From assembly GCA_033725935.1 (NCBI GenBank), contig MU867128.1, positions 1-64,000 of the forward strand: a stretch of 64,000 nt of DNA, written 5' to 3'. The notes beneath the pieces are model-generated. The model was not told the DNA's origin, searched no databases, and saw only the letters and a program-made list of their open reading frames with translations. Below are positions 11,647 through 22,749 of this stretch, in pieces. Position 1 is the first letter of the stretch; every line of letters begins with the position of its first letter. A program made the position numbers and the translations under genes. Origin of the DNA: Cladorrhinum sp. PSN259 (lineage: Eukaryota; Ascomycota; Sordariomycetes; Sordariales; Podosporaceae).

Positions 11647-11832
11647 ATGTCGGGACCCAAGCCAGGACAAAAGACTGTGCTGATTACCGGGTAAGTGTGT
11701 TCCAAGCATACAGTGGTTGGGGGAGCTGCACGTCAAAACAAGCTCAATACCTATCTATCGTTTCGTTGGTGAACCGTGCTGACCTGGTCTGACTTGAGGT
11801 GCACCCCCGGAGGCATTGGCCACCATCGCTGA
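11647..11832 (+). pseudogene. Truncated short-chain dehydrogenase (AYR1-like), 5' end only
   Basis: A start codon at 11647 opens MSGPKPGQKTVLITG, a canonical 108-nt intron follows (11691-11798, GTAAGT...TTGAG), and exon 2 continues CTPGGIGH. Together they form the nucleotide-binding TGxxxGIG motif of short-chain dehydrogenases, with wording typical of fungal 1-acyl-dihydroxyacetone-phosphate reductases. The homology stops abruptly after the codon for H at 11823 and a TGA follows three codons later. Upstream, a TATATATTTA stretch at about 11612 looks like its promoter. Only about 25 codons of an expected roughly 290 remain, so the gene is dead. Sequence just past the break resembles another place in the window (see findings). 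Confidence 0.65.
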
Positions 11833-12239
11833 GTGGAGTAGCTAAAATGGGCTTTGTTTCGTTTGTATAGTATAATCTAATAGTTTTTTTGGACTCTTTC
11901 TTCCCGATGACACCTCTCCCAGGGAAATAAAAGGTAGTATGATAGGGGGGTTTAGGAATAGGGTCGAACCATCCGCGTCTTGCTTTCCAGCTATATACAG
12001 TGTGAGGGGATGCCTTGATTCATTTATGCTTAGAATCCTGAGTCTTTCAAGCTCTTGCCATAGTCATCAATAGTATAAATAGTGGAGAAAGACCAGAGTG
12101 ATTTTTTATAAGCGAACCCACTCCAAGCGCTGAAGTGTATGCTGAGACGGTTAAACGCCGTTGGCAGGTAGCGGCCGGCTACGGGTGGGCCCGCTCTTGC
12201 GCATTGCCAGCGTGTTGGCTGCTGCTAGTAACTATCGTT
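11833..12239. other. Intergenic after the broken dehydrogenase, no gene
   Basis: AT-rich in its first half. Its first 35 bp (AGTGGAGTAGCT...) are similar to 49963-50000. No coding frame with recognisable content was found. Confidence 0.45.
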
Positions 12240-12249
12240 CCCAGTGCTG

Positions 12250-12747
12250 CCTCGAGCTGGGTCGGCTGCCTTCTTGACCGTGGTCCTGTGCATAAAGAAT
12301 CTCCCTGATCTGGCCACCCATCTCAATCGCCACATCTACTGCCGTGGGTACCTAAGCCCCGCTCCCATAAATCCTATAGTTAAGACCAGGAATTGGGGCG
12401 GGTGTCCCCTGGCCGACGGGGACCTGGTCCTGCATCTTCCACGAATCCTTCGCGCCCGGAACCGCCATCGAGTCAGACGGATGACCGTGTTGGGATATCT
12501 CATCGAAGCCGTCCAGAATGAACAGAGTCTTTGGTTTGCATTCAACTACACAGAGTAGCTCATTTATCATAGGGATACGGTCTGGGTGTTGGGCGAAGTA
12601 CTCGTAAGACAGAGGTTCCTCAAGGTTAGATAGAGTGGTTGTCCATCTTTTCAACCGCCGGAGTGGCACTAGGAGATCGCAGTTCCACCTGGATGTTCTT
12701 GGGCAGGTACAACCGTTAAAGCAACTTGTCGGCAGAAGGAAAGGCAT
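12250..12747 (-). pseudogene. NACHT NTPase fragment
   Basis: A minus-strand frame (open 12747-12352) contains CDLLVPLRRLKRW, then PLSYEYFAQHP, and LFILDGFDEI, which together match the core of fungal NACHT domains from the strand after the P-loop to Walker B with its D-x-x-D/E end. The P-loop itself is absent, the frame upstream carries stops, and the frame ends about 45 residues past Walker B. A residual QIREIL-like stretch continues to about 12290. It is a remnant of an NLR-type gene; there is no plausible start or intact partner domain. Confidence 0.55.
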
Positions 12748-12952
12748 CGAAGAAACCAGAAGGTGCTAGAATAAGCTAACAACGACATAGTAGCTCGCCC
12801 TCGCAAATACTTCTTGTGGCACGCTATGAAAAGAAAAACGAAGAGGATGAGAGAGCAAGTAAAGCAGTAGACAAATGTGTTCCTAGGCTAGGATCGGAAC
12901 TAAACCTTCGCAGAAAGTGCGTATCTGGTATGAGTATCTACACAGAGCCTAG

Positions 12953-13642
12953 ATGGGAGAGTTGCCTCAGTCAATCTCCTTAAAGGCGATGCAACCGATA
13001 GTCAGAGAATATCGTCACGCCCTCGCCGCCCAGTCAGTCAATGGGAAACTACCCAAGAAACCACTCAAACCCTGTGATGTTGATTGCAGTGTGGGCGACC
13101 AGTACGAACTTCCCTGTCATCACACGATCTTTAGGCACCTCGAGGAGGGCAAGCCGCTGGGGATACAGACTGTACATCCACACTGGCGCTTCTCTGGAAG
13201 GCTTGACGAAAGCGACCCGTGGCTCCGTATCCAGAACCCCAAGACCGTTGTCCCGCGCGGGCGACCGAGGAATAGTGGCAATCTCACGATGCCTCAGGGT
13301 GCCACACTCCCGAAAGATGGTGAAACTGTACGGAAAAGAACCGCCAACAAGAACATCATGGGTAAGAGAGCTCCAGCCAAGAACAAGAAGTCCGGGAAGA
13401 AGAGCGAGAAACCCGGTCCCCCTAAGGGGAATTCAGCTCGCCTCGCCCCATCTATTCGTCGCCGTCGTTCCGAATGGGAGCTGATAGATGATGACGTGAG
13501 CCTTATCGAGACACAGGACTCGGAAGAAGAGCAGGCCCAAGAAGAAGAAGCGATTGAGGAAGTGGTTGAGGTGGCACCAGAACCTGATGTTGAGCCCAGG
13601 TCGAGCTCAGGGTCAAACCTCGCAAGCAGCCGGGCTTGTTGA
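12953..13642 (+). pseudogene. Mutator-like (MULE) transposase, C-terminal remnant
   Basis: A 229-codon open frame begins with a SWIM-like zinc knuckle (CDVDC ... YELPCHHTI) followed by an HPHWRF motif and RGRPRN, then a basic and later Glu-rich tail. That order (PC.H.., phWhl, RGRP) is what I recognise from the end of fungal MULE/FAR1-type transposases. The DDE catalytic core should lie upstream but the region before 12953 is not transposase, so this is a truncated copy. The frame is surprisingly clean compared with the RIP-hit relics around it, so it is either recent or was too short or unique for RIP. Terminal inverted repeats were not found. Confidence 0.5.
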
Positions 13643-14136
13643 CAGCCTCGGGGGGTTGGAAGAGGAGGAAGAAGTCCTCGCAACGGCTCAACGCTACAGC
13701 TGAGCCAGAAGTCCTGAATTTGGAAGTGGTGATGGAGGCAAGTCTTCCAAAAACGCCACGGAGTGGGAGGACAACTGCGGCCCAGTACGAGGCTGATCCA
13801 AGCGCTGGGCGGCTGAAAACGCGTTTTCTAGGCTCTGTGGAAATCGTTGCTACTTATGCGTTAGCTGCAAGGAAGAATATTACACTTATCCTCGTTCGGT
13901 GGCTGAGAGTAGTGACTATGCGGGAGGGCAGGGAGGTCACAAGTTACAGTAGTATAATAGACAGTTGTTCAAAAGTTGCATTGAAATGGCTGCATTTCCC
14001 ATGGTAAACGTCCTCTTTCGGTGCCTCCTAACGACTCCGTGGCTGTAAATAATTCTGGGATGTGGAAGGTTGACGACGGCATCAAGATGATGGAAAAGAA
14101 CATGTGGAAGATATTAATTACGGTGGTGCCCGCGTA
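13643..14136. other. Intergenic, no gene seen
   Basis: Mixed composition. A 123-codon open frame at 13636-14007 overlaps the transposase tail in another frame and has no recognisable content. Nothing else to report. Confidence 0.4.
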
Positions 14137-14715
14137 TCAATATTGGTGGTACCCAAATATCCATCTGGTGTTCGTGTAGTAAAAAGGTGGTGCCAACCTA
14201 TCAAATCGCCTTAGACATCCGTGGACGGCTTCGTATGACAAGTCATGTAACTCATACTCGTCCTCCCCCTCCACCTCCACCTCCTCCACCTCACCTTCCT
14301 CTTCTCCTTCTTCCCTCACACGATCCGAGTCCTCTTCTCTCGACAACCCATTCTTCCAATTTGCGTCGACAAACTTGACGTACCCCCGCCTCTCCCAATC
14401 CCCCCCGCCTTCCAGATTCTTCAGCGCCTCCTCGTCCACCATGACAGAAAACGCGAACCTGGGAATCGCCGCCGAATCCTCCACCACCCCGGGCCCCTCC
14501 AGACCAAACTCGTACTGCTGCTGCTGCTGCTGCCTAACCTAGCCCCTAAACCTCTCCCTTAGCCCCTTAACTGACATTTCCTCGAGCGCGTTAGGCTCGT
14601 CGTCGACCCAGACCCACTCTAGCGATTCCTTAATCTCGGGTGCGTTAGTATATGCGACTGACTCGCGCGAATTGCGCTCTACCCGGGCTCGGAACTAGTC
14701 CTATTATTTTTAGGA
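14137..14715 (-). pseudogene. Unknown protein relic with in-frame stops
   Basis: On the minus strand one frame runs from about 14710 to 14137 and reads FRARVERNSRESVAY, EWVWVDDEPNALEEM, a (CAG)n-coded Gln run, then AFSVMVDEEALKNL and GYVKFVDANWKNG, an acidic stretch and a C-terminal tail. Two TAG codons interrupt it (about 14538 and 14697) at places that fit lost Gln codons. I do not recognise the family; the VMVDEE/FVD.NWK wording looks like an effector or target region of a larger fungal protein. The repeated CCTCCACCTC tract at 14260-14300 codes the acidic part. Read as a RIP-type pseudogene. Confidence 0.4.
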
Positions 14716-15676
14716 ATGGGGGGAGGAGGAAGAGCAGTATGTGGTACGGTAGATCACCTAGCCTCACTTTTTTAGTGGCAGGCCGCGGTTGGCGTTAAGG
14801 ACGAGGTCAGTGTGGATGTTTTTTAGCCGCTGACATTATCATAGCAGTGGTGGTGCGGGGGCCTGCACGGGGGGTGGCGGCGTGGAGTGAGTTTGGGCGT
14901 TTGGGTTGTTGGAAGAGAGGAGGACGGTGATTGCGCGGGATGATGATTCGGCCGATGTTGGGGAGAAGAAGGGGGGATTTGAGTAGCAGCAGGGGGATGG
15001 GGACTCGGCTGAGGCGGGGTTACATGAGGTGGTGGGAGTGATCATGGTGAGGTAGAGTAGGTAGAAGTTATGAGATTGAGGTCTGGGAATTGGGGGAGAT
15101 AATCAAGGGGAAGAAAGGATAGCTGGGTTTGCGTTTGGATGGGAGGAAATAAGTCTGAGGGAGGAGATGTGTGAATCCGAGATGGTGGGTGGTTTGGTGA
15201 GGATTAGGTAAGCCAGGGGTTAGAAACCGTTGCCCTGGAGATTGTGTCAATAATTATCCCTAACCGAGAGGTAATTAGGGATCAGAAAAGGGGGTAGAAA
15301 TCATTACCTCTCTGCCATTATCACGGCCGACATCGCGAGCTTCTGCGGAAAATTTAAAAAAATATATATATTACCTGAATTATATTTAAAGTGGAAGATG
15401 GATTGCGAAGAAGGTTTGCCTAATGTGGTTCTTGATTGTGTGCGCCCAAGGCAAATGCCCTGGCAGCTGGCCTTATCACCACATCTGCCGACTGTTGAAG
15501 GTATCTCGAGATCTTGGTTGTAGGCGTCGTCGTGGCGCCTGCGACCGAATCGTGGCAGATAGGTGCCTTGTCAATCGAGCCATGTCATGTAGTAATCCAG
15601 TGACATGTATTGTGCAGATAAAGTGGATTAGTGTGATGTATAATTGTTCAGGTTTTTTATTTTTTTTCCCTTCCGG
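14716..15676. other. Intergenic, purine-rich on the plus strand
   Basis: 14830-15240 is strongly G/A-skewed on the plus strand and gives Pro/Ser-rich frames on the other strand without any recognisable domain. 15350-15420 is AT-rich. No gene is supported. Confidence 0.4.
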
Positions 15677-16585
15677 TTATGCCCGATAACGCTCTAAATT
15701 CAACATGAATATAACTGTTCTTTCAAACCATATATTGCCCTTAATGTTAATATTAACATACCCTATAGACAGGGCCGAGATGCGAGTGCCTCCTTCGCAA
15801 TTTTCCAATACATTTTTTCGTTTCCTTGAACCACAGGCTGTGCCTCCTTTATCTTCTTCCTTGTCCCGGTCTATCATCAATGCAGCGGACCATGCTGTGT
15901 TACCTTCAGCCACTGCTCCACCAGCTTCTTCCAGCCTTATATTCCATCTCTGTACCCTTCTATTTGTGCCAATCCCAGGACGCTTGTCTTCCTCTGCTTC
16001 CCAGATTTCACACCCCACGTTCTGAAGCAGTGTATACAAGTTTTCAATGTTTTCCATACCCTCCCGCGGAAAGTCCGAGTCCTTGTCGGCCCGGGTTTTT
16101 GGACCTTCCCAATCCCACTCCTTAATCAAGGTCAGCACCTCAAACATCTCCCTGATAGCGTCCTTCTGGGCTACGGTGAGTACTGGGACATTCTGGAAAG
16201 GGTGGGTTGTCTCGAATCCGTTTGGGAATGAGCGGTGGTAGGCAACGGGACTGTAGACATGGCTGAGGAGAATCGGTCGTCTCCTACCGACGGCGCCGAT
16301 GCGGCCCAAGGTACAATGACTCTAGCGGAGATGGTCGGCGTGGAAGCAGGGGTTAATTGGTCATCTCCCACAATCGCTTCCTGCGTCTGGTAGGGAGTCT
16401 CGTCAGTCTCTTCGGTGGCCTAATCTCTTGGTGATTACAAGTGTCGAGATCTTGCGGCTGTCGGTCCTTTCTCTCGAGATTGGATTGGGATTCCCCCGGT
16501 CTGGGAGCCTCTGGCGTTTCTGCAGATGTTGTGGGCGATGAGGGGAGATGTTTGAGGATAATGATAGTTGGTCATTCTTTGCCAT
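15677..16585 (-). CDS. Hypothetical protein, weakly supported
   Basis: The best model has two exons, 16585-16439 and 16321-15677, with a 117-nt intron (GTAATC...CGCTAG) and matching phase; 263 residues starting MAKNDQLSLSSN. The longer exon alone has no ATG near its 5' end, which is why the upstream exon was looked for. Visible content: NVPVLTVAQKDAIREMFEVL, GMENIENLYTLLQNVGCEIW and a Lys/Glu-rich part, suggesting a helical protein. No family was recognised. The C-terminal 30 residues look unlike coding sequence, so the true end may be earlier or the gene may be decaying. Confidence 0.3.
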
Positions 16586-16879
16586 CTTAGCACAAGGTCC
16601 TTAATAAGAACGGGGGCGATAAGGATGGGTGTAGTGCTCGAGGATGAGGATGAGGAGGAGGACGCGGCCGCTTCCATTCTTGTGTCTGCGCTCTTCAGCT
16701 TGTTGAACTTGCAGTTCTGGCATTCTTTTGGAAGGTTGGTTCAATTGGTCATTGCAGTGCTTTGTGCCAGCCGTCACATTAGTCCACAAAACAAAGCCAA
16801 GAATAATCAAGTAACTATGAAGCAACGATAGATAACGTATAGTTATTAAAATGGTTTCCTTAACTTTCCATAATAACAT

Positions 16880-17169
16880 CTTACTGGTACATATATGTGA
16901 TGGGAAATGTCAAGACTAGCCTACTTTTTGACATGGTCCCGCATTGTTGTAGTGGCAACAGCTTTCACAACAGGCAGTCCTCTTTCGCGGTTCTCCAGAT
17001 TATTCATCCCTCTTTTTTAACCACTTCTGCGTGCCACCGCATTAGTAACATAAAACTAAATTAAGTACCCTACAATTCTGAACATTATCATCCTCGAAAG
17101 TTATTTTCAAACAAGGTCAAAATTGTGAGAAGAAGCGGGGCGTGTTTTTTTTTTTTTGTGGGGGGGGGT

Positions 17170-17200
<31 letters not shown>

Positions 17201-17508
17201 AGGTTCTAGCCAACTTCACACCCCATAAGCAAGTCCGAAAACGGCAGTAAATTTCCCTCGACACAACTATACAGAGAATCAGGGACCCATCGCGTGCCCT
17301 GACCAGGGAAATAGTTACCCCGCACATTGCAAAGAAATCGACCGTGGCGTGATTGCCCTTCTTCCAGTGCTCGACGATAGCCCAATCCACTCCCCCTCAT
17401 CGATTCCGCCTCCACAGCAATAAAGCCCTGAGAGGTTGACGGCTTCCTCCTTCTTTCGAGTGAAGTCAATTACTCGGTTCGTTGATTCAAAACCATCCTC
17501 TCGACACG
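16880..17508. repeat. Intergenic with a very long poly-G tract
   Basis: 17147-17199 consists of a T run followed by a G run of about 40 bases with few interruptions. It is a mononucleotide repeat likely to form G-quadruplex and to vary in length, including in the assembly. Coding frames through it are artefacts. The rest of the interval is the upstream region of the oxidase at 17509. Confidence 0.6.
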
Positions 17509-19095
17509 ATGCCGTTCCATTACTCTGAAGTTAGTATGTCACGCACCCAGAGTCTTATCCCAATTGTCCACAGCAATGCTAACACACAGATATAGTGTTG
17601 AACAGAATTCAACAGGATCCCGGAGTGCCTGTTGACAATCCCACGCGTGCGGCATGGCAAGACCCGCCTCATCCTTTGGCTGCTCATCAGAGCCCGAAAC
17701 TACCTGAAAAAGTCGATGTCTTGGTCATTGGAAGCGGAATCACGGCATGTTCCTTGGTGCGGAATCTCCTGGCCATACACGAAGGGACAGAGAAGCCCAC
17801 AATCGCGGTCCTCGAAGCACGAACTCTTTGCTCAGGAGCTACCGGCAGGAACGGCGGCCATCTGCGAGACACCCCGTCTTTGTACTTCAGCGATCTTGTT
17901 GACCGCTATGGAGCAGAGAAGGCTACAAAGATGTTACGATTTCGAGCTTCACAGATCCCTGAATTGCTGAAGGTGGCACAAGAGGAGGGTCTCGCAGACT
18001 TTGAACTCCGAGAAGTCGAGGGAGTTGACATTATCTGCGAGCAAGAGAAATGGGAAATTACTAAAGAGGAACTTGACCAGTTTGACAGAATTGCACCAGT
18101 CGACATTGCTCGGCCGAAGATCTGGGGAGCTGCAGATGCCCGTGATGTGAGTCACCTGAGACAAAACCTGGCTCGGTATTTGTCACCACTTACCAGTGTG
18201 CAAGGAATTCGGAATCCCCAAGGCCTTGGGCGCTGTCACCTACCCTGCGGCCACGCATTCGACCTACAAGTTGATCACCGGGCTCTGGCAGAAGCTCCTT
18301 GAACGATACCCTACGACTTTGTACATCGAAACTTTGACCCCAGCCATTAAGATCAGCGTCTTAAACAATAGTGAAACGACTGAGGGGCGCTTGCAAGTCC
18401 TCACGCCAAGGGGGAGAATCGAAACAACGGCTGTGGTCCACTGCACCAATTCCCATGTTGGCCATCTTGTTTCTGGCCTGAGGGGCAAGGTCTTCCCTGT
18501 TCGGGAACAGATGACGGAGCAGCATTTCAAGATTTCACCTAAGGACTCGCTTCGAAGTACCGCTTTTCTATGGAGGAAGGGTTTTGACTACTTCATTCAC
18601 AGACCTGACACACCTGAACGGCAAGGGGCTATTTTGCTGGGAGGAGCTTTGTCTCAGAGTGGCGATGATGGGTTTGATGAGTTTGGGGTGCCCTCGGACG
18701 CGGACCGAGGGCTTTTCATCGCTGCCTATCTTCGAGGCCTGCTCCCAACAATGTATGATCCAGCACGAGAGACCAAGCTCGTATCCTCTTGGACTGGAAT
18801 CATGGGTTGGTCGGCTGATCTCATGCCTTGGGTTGGCCGTATACCGGCATCTCTCACAGGTCGGGATGTATCCGGAGGCTCTAAAGGTGGCATTAGTCCC
18901 GTCCTCAACGGGGAATGGCTGTGTGCCGGATATTCTGGGGAAGGAATGACGCATGCATGGGGATGTGGAAGGGCGTTGGCAGCGATGATGCTCGGGAAAG
19001 GGACCGCCGTAAAGAAGTGGTTCCCTGAAGAATATGGTATAACGGAGAAACGGGCTGAGGAAGCAGATGTACGAAAGTTGAAGGAATTGTACTGA
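17509..19095 (+). CDS. FAD-dependent oxidoreductase (DAO/amino-acid oxidase type)
   Basis: Exons 17509-17533, 17590-18146 and 18205-19095 (or 18197-19095; the third acceptor is ambiguous by 8 nt), about 490 residues. The first exon, MPFHYSEV, ends at a perfect GTATGT donor and joins in phase to NIVLNRIQQ. The ADP-binding beta-alpha-beta motif VLVIGSGITACSLVRNLL lies at about residues 47-64, followed by the E of LEARTLC and the SGATGRNGGH flavin loop. The C-terminal end has the GYSGEGMTHAWGCGRALA motif that closes the FAD site of this fold. It should oxidise an amine or amino acid; the substrate is unknown. The gene is intact and close to an FMO and a transporter, possibly one catabolic set. 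Confidence 0.85.
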
Positions 19096-20103
19096 ATCAA
19101 CAAGTACCACTGTTCGTAGAACCTGTTTTTTATATTCGTAGCCCATGATCTCTCCACAGTTTTTATCGGGAAGAGGTGGTGATTGTGGAGGGGTTAGTCA
19201 AAACGCCTAACCCAATGTAATCATCTTCTTATTACCACCGGGCAGTCGACATCACAAACATCACGTAAAGCCAACGTTTCGAATCGAGGCCAAAGTAAGC
19301 CGCTTGGGCATCATGACATTCAGCCTAGCAACAAATATCACTACTAGCAGCGTCCTTTCATCTTGTATCATAACACCTCATCAATCATTGCATGGTACGT
19401 ACCGGCTCGGTACACGACAAGGTTATTTGGCCTCAAAGTATCCTGCATCCCACACCAGTTCGGGCAACCAAATTCTAGCCGCCAAGAACTCTGATTTATT
19501 GTTACGCCCCAAGCGGAATACCCCCACCCATAGGCCACTAAGTTCGGCTAATATTCCGTCTCTCCATAAGCGTTGTACGGGAGACACTGTCTCGCGTATC
19601 CCATTGACCACATATCAAGGCTCTCCTCTTAGCCCCTCCTCTAGCCTATACTTTAATCTTTTATCATTGCCAATCTCTGGCCATTGAGTGGCGGTAGTGG
19701 ACATAGAAGCGTGCTTATATTCTTAAGAGTCTAGTGTGTCCTTATCCTGGCACTCTATTACTATCATAGTTTCCATAACAAAGGTATATTCTCCTTCCTC
19801 AAGACCGTATTGTAACCTGCACTAGAGTCGGATACAAACTATCCAGGAGTATGCTAAAAGTAAGATAACAGGATAATCGAAGGTTATAGGGCGCTCCTTA
19901 GACAAGAGGTTTACTATTGATAAGCGGGTTATTCTAACAAAGAGCTAATAAAAGTATGATATAGGCAAATAAACTCTGTATTGCTTATACAATGAATCAG
20001 ATTGCTTGGGATAGGTAATACTTGCCACTTCTTTTACTTATAATAAAGCTATCTATACTAAATTTTATCATGAAGTCCACAACTAGAAACCACAAACTCA
20101 AAC
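19096..20103. other. Intergenic, AT-rich, probable repeat remains
   Basis: From about 19500 the sequence begins TGTTACGCCC, like the LTR end at 2908, and 19690-20030 is AT-rich with many TA-rich words, in keeping with RIP-mutated repeat. No second end was fixed with confidence and no coding content is recognisable. Confidence 0.35.
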
Positions 20104-21681
20104 CTACAACTTGGCCTTCACAGATCCTCTCTCCTTCTCCAGCTCCTTGCTCGCCGTCTCATTCAACCGTCTCCACATATCCTTCCTCAGCTCGTGCCCA
20201 TCCATAAAAGACCTAAACCACTCCCTCCTAAACTTGGGCAACGTCCTCCCCTTTCCGTCGACGGGCTCGCCAGCGATCCTGCGCACCTCCTCAAAGTAAT
20301 CTTCAAAATCGGGGTAGACCATGGTAAATTTTACTCCATCGCCCTTGAGCTTTATCCTGTTTTCCTCCCACTCCCTCATCTCCTGCTCGCTGGGGAGGTC
20401 CGCCCTGCCCGCCAGCACCCGCGCAGCTAATACTGCTTGCCACTCAAAGATCTTGAATGTCAGACCGGCGCCGACGGCACCTACAAAGACGAGGGTAGGG
20501 TCGCGCTGGTAGACGACGTGCTGGTAGAGCTCGGGGACGCGGTTGTTCCTGATTTCCACTTGTGGCAAAAACGGAAGAGTCCAGGAGTATCCGGTGCCAA
20601 AAATGATGGAATCAACGCTAGGAATGGAGGTGCCGTCGGCGAGATGAACGGTGCGGGTTTTGGGGCAGACAGACTTGATCGAGGGATGCTGATGGATTGA
20701 CGGGTGGCGGAAAGCTGCATCTCCAAAGTAACCGTTTGCTGCATGGCCAATGGTGATGGTGTGCACGGGTAGCTGGGCGGTTTTGGAGTGGGCGAGGTCG
20801 TACGCGATGTCTGCTGCCGAGACGGAGGCTCCCACTACCACGACGCGCTATTATTTTCACTTTGTCAACAACCCGTTTTTCTTTCTTCGTTTAAAAAAAA
20901 ATGTTACATACCTTTCCCTTGAAGTGTTCTCGGCCCCGAAAGTGTTTGCTGTGAATGACGCTCCCGGGCCTTCCCTTCTCAAACTCCTCCAACCCTTCAA
21001 TGGCTGGGATATAAGGCACCCAGTAGTGGCCGCTCGCGACTACGACGGCATCAAAGTACTCTACCCACCAGTAATCTTTTTGTTTGCCCTCTTTACGCAA
21101 GGTGACCTTCCACTCATCGCCAACCTTCTCGACGCGCTCGACAGCGGTGTTGTAAGATACGAAATCCTCATAGCCGTTTCGTTGGATGAGACTTTTGATG
21201 TAGCGCTGCATCACGGTCCAGTGGCGGAAAGGTGTGTTGGGCCCATGCAACGCGATTGACATCTTGGTCTTGTCGGAGGGAATTGGCTCCTGACTGAACT
21301 GCATGGGCGAAAAGTCGACATTGGTCTCTAGGTAAGGATAGACTGAGGATTCGGAGAAGCGTGGTCTATCTGACTTTGGTGCTTGGGCCGGGAGGGTTTC
21401 TGGGATCGGGAGGGGTGGGTCTGCTGTCCTGTTTGCCAGGGCGGCAAAGTCGGTGAGGGGTTGTGGTCTGGCTTTGTCGGCGATCCTGAGAAACTGTCAG
21501 ATTTTGGAGTTTTGTGACAAGAGAAAGTTAAAGTCCCATACCAGCACCCTCCAGGTTGTTCTCTCCTCTCAAAGACGCGAATAATGTCAAACGCTTTTTC
21601 TTGCGCCAGAGCATCGACGGCGATGGCACCGGCGGGACCAGCCCCGATCACAGCGACTCTTTTAACTGGAGGACGCGTCAT
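20104..21681 (-). CDS. Flavin-containing monooxygenase (FMO-like)
   Basis: Exons 21681-21542, 21485-20912 and 20847-20104, joined over 56- and 64-nt introns (both GTATGK donors); 485 residues. Motifs in order: FAD-binding VAVIGAGPAGAIAVDAL near the N-terminus, FERREQPGGCW across the first intron, the FMO-type segment GSVIHSKHFR, a second dinucleotide motif VVVVGASVSAADIA (NADPH), and the IFGTGYSW motif near residue 320. These define a class-B flavoprotein monooxygenase that adds oxygen to N, S or ketone groups of small molecules. It ends with a Lys-rich tail. Its start faces the MFS gene at 22750 across about 1.07 kb. The copy looks intact. Confidence 0.9.
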
Positions 21682-22749
21682 GTTTGCTACCTACGGTCGA
21701 GTATGTCACAATATTTTTTTGCTGGAATAGCCTTTTGGTGTTTTGAAATATTTGGGACCAAGCTCAATAAAGTATTTTCGTGTCCCGCGTCCACCGGTGT
21801 GACCATTCGGTGTGGCCCCGGCATCCTTGGACCCACCAACCCCGGGGAATTCGGAAGGGGCCCACTCTGGCGCGGATTGTGTTATATCACGCCATTGCTA
21901 GTTGTCGCCGCTACCGGGTTTCTGGAGCCCGAAGAGGTTTGTTGGGAAACATTGGCAATTCCTGCATCTCTTGAACTTTGATAATTTTCACTGGCAGTAT
22001 TTTTGGGATTTTTGTTGCATTGTTATCTTGAGTTTGTTGGGTTTGATACTCGCTGTTTTTCACGTAGAACAAGGGTGACCTTTGTGGGGAAGCAACGACG
22101 GGAAAGAAGAACCAACCACCATTCTCTCATGGAACTTTCTTTACTTCTTTTGCAGATGCTTCCGCTGGCAACGTGGAAGTTAGACTGGGTTCAAACTGGG
22201 GTCTTACACATCGCCAAGCATCCGTCAATTGCCAATTTTGTGGTCTCTGTAACATCTGCTGTGGCCTGCAGGATCCGTTGCACCGGCTTCGGCAATTGCT
22301 ATCTCGTCATCACAACTTTTACACGCTATATCAATCACTCTTTGTCTTAGTGCAAGATCCTGTCCATGTCTCGGCATTCGGGGCAACATGGAGACGCGTC
22401 GTGGTTGGAAAGGGGTTATTGCCTGACGAACCTGATGACGGCCGAATAGGTATGCTTGACTTGGGTTGATGGTTTGCTTGAGCTCACAGTTAAGAAGGGG
22501 TAAAGAATGTCGGCCGAATGTTGAGGCGCCTACCTAACTCTTTCTAGCGCCCACGCACGTGGAGTTGATGTTGGCAGTGTAATCCACTACCCTGATCACG
22601 TCAACAATGGCAGCAAGGGTCGGGGCTACAGTAAGCCTGCAGTCAGGGCTCCCAAGGATCGGCAGTGAAAATTGTTAAAAGCGACGCCATGTCTCGGGAG
22701 ATGCATGTTGTGAAACCCCGTCTCTCTAGCCACAGCTTCCGAGTTCAAC
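21682..22749. promoter_or_regulatory. Divergent intergenic region between FMO and MFS genes
   Basis: No gene was found in these 1.07 kb. The region must hold the promoters of both neighbours. No clear shared operator was seen. Confidence 0.35.

Noticed and set aside
18568..19157. Minus-strand frames over the FAD oxidase
   Set aside because: Shadow frames of a gene with clear FAD motifs.
19501..19776. Possible second LTR (TGTTACGCCC ... ATAACA)
   Set aside because: The ends match only partly and no duplication or polypurine tract is visible, so it is only mentioned under the intergenic region.
22003..22469. Overlapping open frames of 98-115 codons in the FMO/MFS gap
   Set aside because: They overlap each other in different frames and look like random sequence.
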